Below, in pieces: positions 1 to 10,098 of a stretch of DNA of 64,000 nucleotides; position 1 is the first letter of the stretch, and each line of letters starts with the position of its first letter. Source of the DNA: Latrodectus hesperus. Taxonomy: Eukaryota; Arthropoda; Arachnida; Araneae; Theridiidae. A program made the position numbers and the translations under genes. The stretch covers positions 67,955,890 through 68,019,889 of the forward strand of contig CM075850.1 in assembly GCA_037975125.1 (NCBI GenBank). Reading direction: 5' to 3'. The notes under the pieces are model-generated. The model searched no databases and was not told the origin of the DNA. It worked only from the letters and a program-made list of their open reading frames with translations.

Positions 1-1
1 T

Positions 2-125
2 TATCCTTATCCAGTGTATACTGTGCCAGGAATGTACTTAGTATGTCGTGATGGCACAACTTTGCCTGTGAATATTGGAACATGGGGAACTCAAGAAACA
101 ATAGGTGCAAATGAAATTCCATCTG
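2..125 (+). CDS. Penultimate exon of an unrecognised host gene (partial at window edge)
   Basis: The reading frame starting at base 2 is open to a splice donor: the last coding base is 125 and the intron begins GTGAGA. One base of a codon is left over (phase 1). The exon at 2795 supplies the other two bases, so the frame continues without a break as ...EIPSG-VPSVIF.... The peptide begins YPYPVYTVPGMYLVCRDGTT and also contains NIGTWGTQE. It has no membrane segment or catalytic motif that I can name. The exon starts outside the window, so the N-terminal part of the protein is unknown. The donor, acceptor and phase agree, which supports a real exon; function is not assigned. Confidence 0.72.
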
Positions 126-464
126 GTGAGATATTTTTAGTGTCGTTAATATTTGATGAAACTATTATCTTAATACTCTCTGAAGTTTGAATCCAAATCT
201 AATTTTTCAGATGTGCTCTTATTTAAAAATATGATATTGCATATGCCCAATAATAGTTGAAATTTTGAATAAAATGACCATGATAATTTTAGCATATCAT
301 TTGACCATGAATACCATCCGGTCCAGGTGAAGTATTTAATTTTGAATTCAAAATCGCAGTATCAAGTTCCTGTGCTAAAAAGGCTCTGTTAAAAATAGCA
401 GGACTCACATGAGGATTAATGTGACAGCTATGTGACAGTCATGATCTTTACAAACCTATCGCAG

Positions 465-1540
465 TCAGAAAAATTTCAGATTACTCATAAGTTGGTAATG
501 CTTCCCTAGAATGTTAGCTGCCTGCTCATCATTTTGAGTCAAGATTCCATCTTTAGAAAAAATAGTATTGCACTTTTCAACTTGGGGCTGTTCTTTACTA
601 ATGTTCTTCACCAACTTCCACAGTTTACTATTAGATGATCTAGAATCCAGACCAGCAGAAAGTTCATTCCACTTGTGTCTCTTGATCTGCACATACATCT
701 TTTTCAATTGTGCATCTACTCTGCTTATTTTAATTCTGTTAGTGTCACTATGGTCAGAATTACGATCATTTAGAATTTGCCCTCTCTCAGCAATTAAAGA
801 GTGAATAGCAGGCATTTTACTGGTTAAGTAAGGCCTTTTCCTTTTAAATTTGCCCCTGGGAATAAACTGGCGAGCAGCACCGTGGACAATCCGCTTGCAT
901 TATAACCAGTCTCTAGATTATTAAAAAGAGGATTCTCACATACCAAACTCTCAATTCGATCGGTAAAAGCCTACCAATCGGCACGTCTGAAGTTGCAGCG
1001 TCTATTATTGAGCTTATAAGTAGGTTGCCTCTTTTTCAATTCAAACAAAATTAATTGATCACTTCCTATGTTCTCAAGTACTCTCCAATTACAGGTGGGA
1101 CCAAGATCTCGGCTAACTATGGTTACATCCAGGGCTTCCTTGTAGTTATAGCTATATGAATAATGAATGGGAGATCCATCATTAAGAATCATAAAACCCT
1201 TATCGACTATGTTCAACAAGTCGTTACCTCAAAAATTAGTACTAGAAGAGCCCTACATACAATGTTTAGCATTAAGATCGCCTAGACAAATAGTACTTGG
1301 TAGAAAAAGATGTAAGTCAATAGGTATTTTATCAAGGTCTGGAGGTTGGTAGCTATTAAGTATGTTAAGGTAGTTACCTCTCCAGTTGATCCTTATACCC
1401 AGTATCTCTGGATTAGAGTTATCAATGATATTGCTACTAATATTTATACTTTGATATTTCACCTCACTGGTGAGGAATATTAAGCCTTCACCATTCTTAT
1501 TTTGCCTGTCCATCCGATAAACATCATACCTATTTACCTA
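465..1540 (-). pseudogene. LINE (Jockey/CR1-like) endonuclease and linker region, decayed, minus strand
   Basis: Read on the minus strand from about 1540 down to 465, this is the 5' half of a non-LTR retrotransposon ORF2. It encodes the end of an apurinic-type endonuclease and the linker before reverse transcriptase. Visible motifs are GDLNAKH near 1255-1275 (endonuclease GDxNAxH) and GSDQLILFEL near 1040-1070, matching the family's SDH motif with H changed to Q. The linker near 500-815 has the WKLVKNISKE and GKHYQLMSN type of sequence usual before the RT fingers. At least two in-frame stops interrupt the endonuclease near 1225-1255, and a frameshift lies near 890. The RT core is absent. Clade assignment is tentative. 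Confidence 0.72.
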
Positions 1541-1719
1541 TTAATAGTTTATATATCTTCCTGTGTGATTGTATCATAGTAAAGGATAAGGGGGTAGCTT
1601 CTGTTGGCCAAGGCCTGGTGCACCTGAGGGTAGAAGATTTAGCACCATTGCCTTTGGGTGTTAAGTGGAAAAAATAGTGTATCCTGCACGCCTAGGGTGG
1701 CCCTACCAATGGTGAACTT

Positions 1720-2465
1720 ATGTACTTCAACCACTTGCTTGCTACGATGAGGCCACTACAAGACTTAAAAGAAGTATGGATGGGAAAGACGGTCAAAATT
1801 CGTTTTAGTTACTCTGACCACTGCTCTGTTTTTCCTTCTGAACTGCTCGTTATTGAGTCAGATTTGCTTGCCATCCATAACAATGCCTCATTTGGTGATG
1901 TTTAGATTGTAATTTACAGTTGCAGTGCTATCCACTACTTGGACAAGTAGTCGCATGTTGGTATGATTGGGATTTCCATCTTCCATCTGCTTATGCAGTT
2001 TCCATGCATTAATTGCATACATTTGTAGTGGATCGCTTCTCATGTCAATATCTGTGGAAATAAGAGTGATGCTCTGTTTAAAAGGGATTCTGCTGATATT
2101 GGCCTCACCTACAATGAATTGCATTATATTCTAAAAAAGTGTGCAGTCTATTTGGAGCATTCAACCTGCTGATATTTGGTACTCTGATGCTCCTGGTAGT
2201 TCTAATGCTTTTGAGGGCTCTAGAGCTCACCAGACTATATACTCTAGATTTGCTAGGGGCCAACTTTGTGCCCTTAAATTTAATGGTAAACATAAGCTCT
2301 ATCCTATCTGTTGTAAATGCAGCATTGAACATGCTAGCCTCAATATCTTTTGTGCTTGGTATTTACTAAAGTTTCCTTGTTAAATCTGTACTGTTTCTTG
2401 ATTTTTTTTTTAAGGATTGAGAAGCTCATGGAATGCTGGACCAAATAGGATCAGAAACAACAAGA
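1720..2465 (+). pseudogene. LINE RNase H domain and 3' end, decayed, plus strand
   Basis: On the plus strand, three short frames together show a degenerate RNase H domain of the kind found at the C-terminus of arthropod non-LTR elements. Around 1830-1890 is PSELLVIESDLLAIHN. After a stop, around 1920-1960, comes SAIHYLD. Around 2028-2090 is WIASHVNICGNKSDAL, the family's W-I-x-SH-x-x-x-x-GNE-x-AD motif. The segment from 2230 to 2350 has a CCKC-type tail (YPICCKCSIEHAS), and 2415-2455 resembles the end of such ORFs. Several in-frame stops (TAG/TAA) show it is dead. It faces the opposite way to the endonuclease piece next to it, as expected if both came from one twin-primed insertion. Confidence 0.68.
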
Positions 2466-2794
2466 ATATATCATTAGTTCTATTTAATGTATTTTGTAAT
2501 TGGGAGAAAAAATAATTAAATGTGAAAAATTTTATGGTATGGTAATTTAAATGCCTTTAATATATTTAAAGATGGTTATATCATAAATAAGTTTTAATTG
2601 ATATTATATAGTTTATCTGGGAAAGCCTTGAAAATCAGGGTAAAATTTTATATTTGTATAGAAATCTGTAGTTTTGTCACAATATATAGAATCGATACAA
2701 AATCAGTATTCCCAGACAAATTTTCAAAACCTTCAGTATTTATTAAATTTTTTTATGCTTTGTAAACTTTATGAATTGTTATTCTTTGTCATAG

Positions 2795-3090
2795 GTGTCC
2801 CAAGTGTCATTTTCAACACTCCTCCTGCTGGTATATCACCCCCTTTAACTTCCTGGATACCTGCTACTGTTAATAACTATGGTACAACTTGGACACCAGC
2901 AATGACTTCAGCTGTAGCCTTCACTCCTCCTCTTGAAATAAATGCTTATCAGTCTCTTATACCACCAACCTGGAATTCTGGTATTTATCTTCCTTCAGGT
3001 CCTACTGTAGCATACCAAGTACAGCAAGCTCAGCCACAGATGGTGCCACATCAGGAACAGGCCACCCAGCCTGTTGCTACATCTCCCTAA
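2795..3090 (+). CDS. Terminal exon of the unrecognised gene, proline-rich C-terminus
   Basis: The acceptor CATAG precedes 2795, and the first two bases complete the split glycine codon from the exon ending at 125. The frame encodes 98 further residues and stops with TAA at 3088-3090. The peptide is rich in Pro, Thr, Ser and Gln (for example FNTPPAGISPP, LIPPTWNSGIY, QVQQAQPQMVPHQEQ). It has no cysteines or charged clusters, which suggests a disordered low-complexity tail. The open frame extends upstream to 2674, but that part is intron. I do not recognise the protein. Similar tails occur in RNA-binding and adaptor proteins, but that is not enough to assign a role. Confidence 0.75.
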
Positions 3091-4874
3091 AGAATATAAG
3101 TGTTGCTTTGAATAATTTAAATGTTGCTGTTGTCTTTCTATACAATATACAGTCTTTAGTGTTTTGGAATCATGTTACAAATTATCTGTATTATAACTGC
3201 GCCATTTTTAAGAAAAATTGTGGAGTCTATAGACCTACACTTAGACGTAGATTTTACTGTGAGGCGAAAAGAATAAAATCATTTTTTATTACTCGTGGAA
3301 AAAAGGGGAATTAGTATTAGGCTTGGAGTAATTTGACATTATTTTACAAACCTTTTTTTATTCTCTTTTCATACTTGTAGAATTTTAAAAAATGTTTGGG
3401 ATTTAAAAAATGTTGGCCCTATACCAAGCATTGTCATTTATCATGAGTGCTTCATACATATGTTTAAAAGAAAAATCAAATTAAATATACAGTTGTTAAA
3501 GTGCCTAGCATTTTATCCTGTATTATGGAATTGGTGTTAATTAGAAATCCTTTGCTGGAAAGAGCCAAGTTTAAAAATTTTTATTTTGATAAAATTTTCT
3601 ATTTGTATTGTTATATATTAGTTGATTTAAGTTTTTGTTTCTTGTTTTTACTGCACAATTTCTCTTTATTAAAGTTAACGAACTAATTCCATTGTTATAG
3701 AAAAATTAGAAAGTATTTTTAAAGCCTAAAATGTGATGTTTCTTGTACAACAAATTTGAAAGAAAAGTTATTTTATTACAAAAGTATAATTGGCTGTATT
3801 TCTGTGTAAATTTCAGATGTAAATTATTGTATATGAGATTAGCATATTTATTCTAATGTAAATTTATAATCACTTTCAAGAAAAATCTGTGATCCTTAAT
3901 ACTTTCATATTATGTGATTTATATTAGCTGTTTTTATTTTAGTATTAGCAATATATAAATAACTAGGAATCAATATTTTCTTTTCCTTATAATATCGAAC
4001 TTACATCTGACGAGCTTGCTTATGGGTATTTTAAGATTTTAGATAAACATGCCATTATGAGAAAATACATGAAAGTTTTTTCGGGAATTTAGCACTTGAG
4101 TATTTATTTAATGCCAGAAATATGTAATCTGTCCATTGGTATATTCATCATGGCTCCCTATAAATACATTGATGTAATTTTCATAATGTCATAATTGTCA
4201 TGGCCAAAGAATACTAAGGTGCTGAATTTTTAAATCTAGTCCGCCCTTATTAATGGCGACTGGTGCTCAATTTTTTTCTCAATGAATGAATGTTAAGGTT
4301 TAATTCTTAAATGATTGTTATCTTAATATCCATTATTGTTGTAGCATGAGGAAAGAAAAAGGAATAAAATTTGGATTTTTATATTGTATACAACATAATC
4401 ATTCTAACTTCTTTGTGTAATTAAGATTTTTAATGAAATTTAGTGATTTTTCTAATTTTAAAGTCAAATCTTAATGTCATTGATTATAGAATTGTTTCTT
4501 AAAATAACTTTCTCATATACTTAAAATATTGCAATGTGACAAACTGCGTTCAATACATGTTTTTGAATGTAATTATGTAAGTTAAATTACGTTTTATAGT
4601 GATGTTCATAACAGAATCTATTGATGTATAGTGACTCCTTCCAATGTTACTTCTGAATTCATAGTTGCTCATGTAATATCTTATTGCGCAGGAACTGTGA
4701 TATATTCATTGGTGGAAATAGAATTTGCTCATTTTTCCATTTTTATGGTTAGGTGTTCCTCTATTTTTAAGTTATAATGGGACTTGTAAAATTTTATTTT
4801 TCTGCCTATCACCAAGGCACAGTTAAACTTGTGTGTTTTACTAGCAGTGTTAGAATGTGAAAAGTATCAATAAA
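3091..4874 (+). other. Probable 3' untranslated region of the unrecognised gene
   Basis: This AT-rich stretch follows the TAA stop and has no credible coding frame. AATAAA hexamers occur at 3272-3277 and at 4869-4874. The second is followed by a T/GT-rich run (TTTTGTTACTCTTGTCTTTTC), typical of a metazoan cleavage region, so I prefer it as the main end. The extent is inferred and cannot be confirmed without transcripts. Confidence 0.35.
4869..4874 (+). promoter_or_regulatory. Candidate polyadenylation signal AATAAA
   Basis: A canonical hexamer with a downstream U/GU-rich element within about 20 bases. It is the best-placed candidate for ending the upstream gene. Another hexamer at 3272 could be used instead. 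Confidence 0.35.
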
Positions 4875-6558
4875 CATCCCATTTTGTTACTCTTGTCTTT
4901 TCTTAATGCTTACTTCATATGATTGAAAAAATTATATTGATTTAAATGATTTTTATAATTTTAGCAGACGACATAACATACGAAGTATATATCTAACTGT
5001 ATAATCAGCATGCTTCATTTTAACTATTTGTGAGTTAACTTCCATGTATTCAATGTTTGTAGTATACACTTCAAATTACAAGACTGTTGAATTAGCTTTC
5101 GGTATGCAAAAAGTAACTGTAGAATGATAAACTAATCAAGAGGTAGATTGATGATTTAATCAATTGAGCTTGAACATGTACTGTAATTTAAAAATTAACT
5201 TTACAAATTCTAGTTGAATTTTGGTGCTTAAAAGTTATATTAACATGAAAAACCAAAGTTTTTTTTAAAATTTATTAAATTTCTAATCTTAATAACAAGA
5301 GTTCTTAGTGTCTTTTGCAAATTTACTGCAAAACTAAATTTCAAGCTTTCCATCAGCTATCGGAATAAATTATTCTCTTCAGTTTAGCTCAAAATTATTT
5401 TTCTTGATGTGTACAAAAAATGTAATTTCAACATTTGTGCGAATGAAATGTAAAAATATTTTAACAGCTTTCAAAAACTAATCAGTATTTTTACACTCTA
5501 AAAACTCTTATTTTTTAGATGTAATTAAATGATATATTGTACTAAGTTCATAGTTTTATATATTAACAATGGATTTCCAGAATATTTTTGTAAAAATTTC
5601 ATGAACTTTCTTTTAAAATACAATTAAATACAAGTAGAGTTTTCATTTTGTCTTTTAAAACAAGTGATAAACACTAAATACTTTAAGACTGCTTTTTTTT
5701 TTTTAAGCTATGTTTGATTTGCTCTAATTTAAGCAAATGTCAGTTCATTTTTTTAGTAAATAGCTGCTTTATATAATTTTATTTTTAAATATATGGGAGT
5801 ATAGCATATGAAATTTGACTTGTATATTAAATCAATATAAAATACATTTGTTTTAATTCGAAGTTTTCTTTTAAAACATTAACTTTGCCTTTCAAAATTC
5901 TTAACAAAAGTTGGACAGTTGCAGGAACAAAAGCAGGAAAGTTGGACAGAATTTAAATTGAAAATAACGGTAAATGAGCCGTGTAAGATGTTCTCTTATA
6001 TTTTGTAGTTAGTAAAATTATAAATCAAAGGTATAAAAAATAACTTTTCTTACAAACCAAAAAAAAAGCAAGTTAAATTTTCTAGGTTATTTTGAAAGGT
6101 TTTTACTAAAATATCTTATAAAATACCTTGCAGGACTTTCATCTGTTTGAATTATAGAACTTTGATAAGTTCGATTTGTATTGACCCTTCATGTATCACT
6201 GACAGGAACCTTGCAAAACTTATTGCTACAAAACAATCGGCCATTTCGGTTATTAAGAAATAAACGATTGAAACATCGTAATAAGCAACTAGTTAGTTTT
6301 CATTAGAGAGATCGTTCAAGCACATCTCTGTCCAATTTTTAACTTTCTCCTTTCTTTCTGTGTGTGGGGGGAGTTAGAATACATAGCTCTGTCTAAATTA
6401 AGTACTTACCTTGTTCTTTCACCTTATTGCATTAACAAAATATTAAATTTAATATATAAGCGGCACATTTTCCCCAATAATATAAATCGCAATTTTCGTG
6501 ATTCTACTGTGTAATTCTTGCAGATTTTCTTAAGTGTTAGCTATTTAAGGATTTAAAG

Positions 6559-6720
6559 TGGCTTATAGTGGTTAAGCTAGTTCTTCAGAGCGAAAGGTCG
6601 CGGCTTCGATCCCGATCGCTGTTGAGTCACGCGAAATCGATATTGTGCTCTTCTGCACGCAGGTCTTTATAATCTAATCACTAGTTTCAGTACAAGATAC
6701 GAAATGGTTGTCACCGTTGT
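6559..6720 (+). repeat. tRNA-derived SINE head (approximate limits)
   Basis: Two internal RNA polymerase III promoter motifs are spaced as in a tRNA gene. A box A-like TGGCTTATAGTGG lies at 6559-6571 and a box B-like CTTCGATCCC at 6604-6613. The surrounding block is clearly less AT-rich than its flanks. No full cloverleaf or tail is apparent, so this is a SINE fragment and not a working tRNA gene. Confidence 0.5.
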
Positions 6721-8285
6721 AAAATTCTTATCGCACATGGAATGTGTGGAAGAAATGCTTATGTTCACCCATTTTGTATCATTTGATTTTTATGAATATG
6801 AATGATATGACAAATTCATATTTTGAATGATATTTTATGAATGATAAATTCACACTCGCACAATAAATTACGTAAAAATTAACCTTTGATTAAAACTTTT
6901 GAAAAGTGAATTGAAAATAACTAACAGAGAAAAGTATTTTTGTCTTATGAGCCAAAAAAAATTTCAATTGGCTGTTTACAAAAATGACTAAAAGCGAATA
7001 TTGAAACACGAATTTTGATGATCATCCTTCATTTTGGAGGATAAACTTTTGAAATGTACTCTCGATACAAAAATGTGATGCTAAAAGTACCACTTTTGTG
7101 AATGGTGTACTTCAAAAATGTATGATTATAGCGCATGTTCATATTGTACACAAATCGTGAATATCCACCAAACGATTCGGTGACTGTCGATGTTATCCAT
7201 ATTTCGATCTTAATACATATGATGTTAAGATCTTAATATTTATGATTCGATCTTAATATATATGACGTCGATGTTATCCATACAGTAATGTATGTGATTT
7301 TATGTTTGTGTGAAACAGCAACAATATACATTTATTTTAGGTATTATGTATCTGTTTATTTTATAGCAAAAATGTTATCTAAACAATCGATGTGTGATCC
7401 AAAGCATGAAATTATTCAAATGATTAAAATTATAGCTAAAAGATTAATATAAGAATGTTATTTTAACTAGATGAATGCAGCTTGAGAATCTAGAATTTTC
7501 TACAATTAAATAAAATACAAACAAAACCTTGTTGATTAAAACTTTTGAAAAGTAAATTTATTGAAAATGACTGTGCAATACTTTTGTTTTATTGTAAGCC
7601 AAGGGGGGAAAAGGTAAAATACAAAATAACAAACAAATATTTCTTTTTCAGTCTTCAATAAAACATTGATATTCACTTTTACATTGTAAGAAAATATTAC
7701 ATTTCTCTTACATAAATTTATTACAAAAAATATATTCCTTTTTTTTTTTTTTAAAAAGTGTTTCTATTCAAAAACTAAATTTTCTGTATATTTTTATTAC
7801 AATCGTAATTGTAACATCCTGAGAGGTAAATTGCAATTAGCGTGCCAACGATGAAAATTATGATAAAAAATTAAACTGATCAAGAAATAAACTTCAAAAA
7901 AATTAGAGTAATCATTTTAGTTACAATAACGACTCTAAATGAAAAAAGATTAAAAGGTAAATGAGTTTAAAGTAAATTTTTTATTATTGGAGTTATATGC
8001 GACTTAAAAAATAACCCTAGTAACGGATAATGAATATTGATATGTATTATGAATATGTCCTAATATAGTCAGTCTCTGTCTTCAAGTTACTAGTATATAA
8101 GGCTAATTGAATGAATCGACAAAGTTTATTTTAATATCAATTTTGCTTTTGCCACGATGTCTATTTTTCGCTGAAACAAAAAAAAACATAAAAATTAGAA
8201 TAAAACATCAATTGAAAAATTAGAGAATATATTACATGGAGACTAAAAATTCTCTCTTAATATAAGTTATGTGGAATAATATAAC

Positions 8286-8530
8286 ATTAATTGCATAATA
8301 ACGTAATATTACGCAATTAATAATTAATGGAGGCTATAAAAACACTCTCTTAAATATAGAGAGTGTTTTTAAGGGAGATATTTTCTTCGAAAGAGTATAC
8401 TGCTCTAAGTATGTTTAAATAAAAAAAATTAAGTAATTACAAAGATAAAAAAACGAGTATTGCAGTAATGTAATACTCGTTGATGTAATAAATGTAATAA
8501 AAAAACGAGAGTTGCAGTAATGTAAATAGT
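8286..8530. repeat. Cluster of short hairpins and a direct repeat
   Basis: Three foldbacks lie within 250 bases. An imperfect one sits around the palindrome CGTAATATTACG (about 8301-8313), with TTAATTGC/GCAATTAA arms outside it. A perfect 13-bp stem has arms 8338-8350 and 8358-8370 with a 7-base loop. A 9-bp stem has arms ACGAGTATT 8453-8461 and AATACTCGT 8472-8480. The last hairpin's left part recurs about 51 bases later as ACGAGAGTTGCAGTAATG. They could be remnants of a miniature inverted-repeat element; no target duplication was found. Confidence 0.45.
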
Positions 8531-9166
8531 TAGGAATTGCTTAAAGCCAATTTATCTAAGAAGAGTCTTCAATCAACTAATTTGTAAGTATTTTGAAAGA
8601 TTAACTTGGAAAATGAATGCGTACTAAGTATGTTATATATAATGAATATAACAACCATTTTACATTATTTCAACTGCATTTGTTTTAATACAAATATGAA
8701 TATTTTATGCCAAATATATTTGTTAGATGCAATTATTATCAATTCTAGTTGCACAGAAGTAATGTTTCCCAAGACTTAATTAGGATATTGATTTAAGTTT
8801 TTGTCTAGTTTTTTGAAAAGGGAGACTATTTGCAATTATGTAAATCATCAAAATTACAGCACTTTTGATTATTATAGTACAGAAGTGCACATGCAGAGAA
8901 GTATTTCATGATTATAAATAGTGTGTAAGAAAAATACTTTCATTATTTGAAACTCATCTCCATGCATTTATTATGATATTTTTAAAATAGAACATACTTC
9001 CAAATATTATATGATTCGGCTTATTCCAACAGGAAATCGGGATTTCAACTGTTCTCTTATTTTCTCGCTTCCCACGTTCTTTGAAATCTATCAACAATCA
9101 CAATTTTTTTCGACAAATTAAAAATTAGCAATACATTTCTGGCATGTTTTTTAATATAAAATAGCT

Positions 9167-9829
9167 ATGAAATTTCCCCGCAACTTAATAGTCACAATCA
9201 CTACTCAAGTGAACGTTTTTATAGTGAATCGGACCAATGGCATTCGAATAATAGGAGGACTTGAAGCTGAATTATTACGAACTCTATCACAAGCATTACG
9301 AGTCCAATTTCAGCCTGTCGAGAGAATTGGAGATTTTAACACAGAGAGTGAGGATAAGTTTTTCATTAATAACTCAAACATTACCTTGGGACGAATAGCT
9401 GTGCATGAAGACTTTGCAAAGGTTGGATATCCAATATTTCCATACGATTTTGGTGATATCAGATTTGTGGTAAGACCACCAATTCAAGCTTCTAAAAATC
9501 AAGTGTTCTTACAGCCATTTGCGATAAAAGTTTGGATATTAATTTTGGTAACCCTATTCCTCATGCCAATCATTATCCGAATTTTGTCGAAGAACAAAAT
9601 CAGTATTCAGGGTTTATATATCGGAGTTATAGCTACCTTGGTTCAAAAGCAGCCAATAACGAAAATTTCACCTTCGTTTGGAGATAGATCTCTAAATATC
9701 TTCTGGCAGATAGGAGCTTTAATAATAGCTTTCTCATACACATCTACAGTACTATCTTTTCTGATGGTACCAGAAATGGAATCTTCAGTAGATACTTTAC
9801 CTAAACTATTAGAAGCAATCGACAGCGGC
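9167..9829 (+). pseudogene. Ionotropic receptor (IR), 5' part, disrupted by a BEL/Pao insertion
   Basis: This encodes the first 221 residues of a variant ionotropic glutamate receptor-like channel, presumably a chemosensory membrane protein. The ligand-binding S1 half is residues ~5-110 (GGLEAELLRTLSQAL, LGRIAVHEDFAKV). TM1 is ~118-139. A re-entrant pore segment is ~150-160. TM3 is ~178-200 with SYTSTVLSF in place of the classical SYTANLAAF. No signal peptide precedes S1, so the ATG at 9167 may be internal to an exon that begins at the AG at 9162-9163. The frame is open up to the insertion. Reading on into the LTR adds nine codons and then stops at 9854-9856, which would give a receptor lacking S2 and TM4. 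The frame resumes exactly at 15550. Confidence 0.85.
9824..9829 (+). repeat. 5' target-site duplication of the BEL/Pao element (AGCGGC)
   Basis: The six bases before the 5' LTR are identical to 15544-15549 just after the 3' LTR. In the receptor they are the codons AGC GGC (Ser-Gly). A 4-6 bp duplication is usual for BEL/Pao integrases, and this confirms a simple transposition event. Confidence 0.85.
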
Positions 9830-9964
9830 TGTTCCGACCCTGTATACTCAATGTAAACATTTAATTTCTTTGTGCACCAGATGGCGCTAACACAAACCAT
9901 CGTTCTTTTGTCAGTCAAACAATAAAATTTCAAAACAACGGACGTGTCGTTTCTGTGTGCCAAT
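9830..9964 (+). repeat. 5' LTR of the BEL/Pao element
   Basis: The LTR begins TGTTCCGACC and ends TGTGTGCCAAT, 135 bp, unusually short for the superfamily. It contains AATAAA at about 9921-9926 as a probable R-region polyadenylation signal. It differs from the 3' LTR at one position. The right end could include one more base (A), because A follows in both copies. Confidence 0.88.
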
Positions 9965-9968
9965 ATTA

Positions 9969-9986
9969 TGGTCCGTCTACTGCAGG
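9969..9986 (+). other. Candidate primer-binding site
   Basis: TGGTCCGTCTACTGCAGG starts four bases inside the 5' LTR and begins with the TGG expected from pairing with a tRNA 3' CCA. The priming tRNA is not identified; this rests on position and the TGG only. Confidence 0.4.
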
Positions 9987-10098
9987 AGTATGAAACTAGC
10001 TTTAAAATTGTTATGGTGAATACATAGAAGCGGCCAACGACTGTTGAATCAAAAAACAACAACAAAACGATTGATTGAGTGAAGGTCACAAAACCAAA

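Larger units (their letters stand above)
126..2794 (+). other. Intron of the unrecognised gene, containing a rearranged LINE
   Basis: The intron runs from GTGAGA at 126 to a pyrimidine-containing acceptor ending CATAG at 2794, is phase 1 and is about 2.67 kb. Roughly three quarters of it (about 465-2465) is a degenerate non-LTR retrotransposon in two opposed pieces. The rest is AT-rich and featureless. The stretch 1540-1720, between the two LINE pieces, has a less AT-rich sequence that I cannot place. It may be LINE untranslated region or another repeat. Confidence 0.65.
4900..9160. other. Intergenic AT-rich DNA with no supported gene
   Basis: No frame of useful length or recognisable coding similarity is seen on either strand. 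The only structure I can name is a tRNA-derived SINE head near 6559 and a cluster of inverted repeats at 8286-8530. Around 7190-7285 a short phrase (TTCGATCTTAATA and GATGTTATCCATA) recurs two or three times. The promoter of the ionotropic receptor gene should lie in or near the right end, but no clear TATA or initiator can be singled out in such AT-rich sequence. Confidence 0.5.

Noticed and set aside
9643..10089. 148-codon minus-strand frame over the receptor and LTR
   Set aside because: It crosses the insertion junction and is a shadow of the receptor and 5' LTR.
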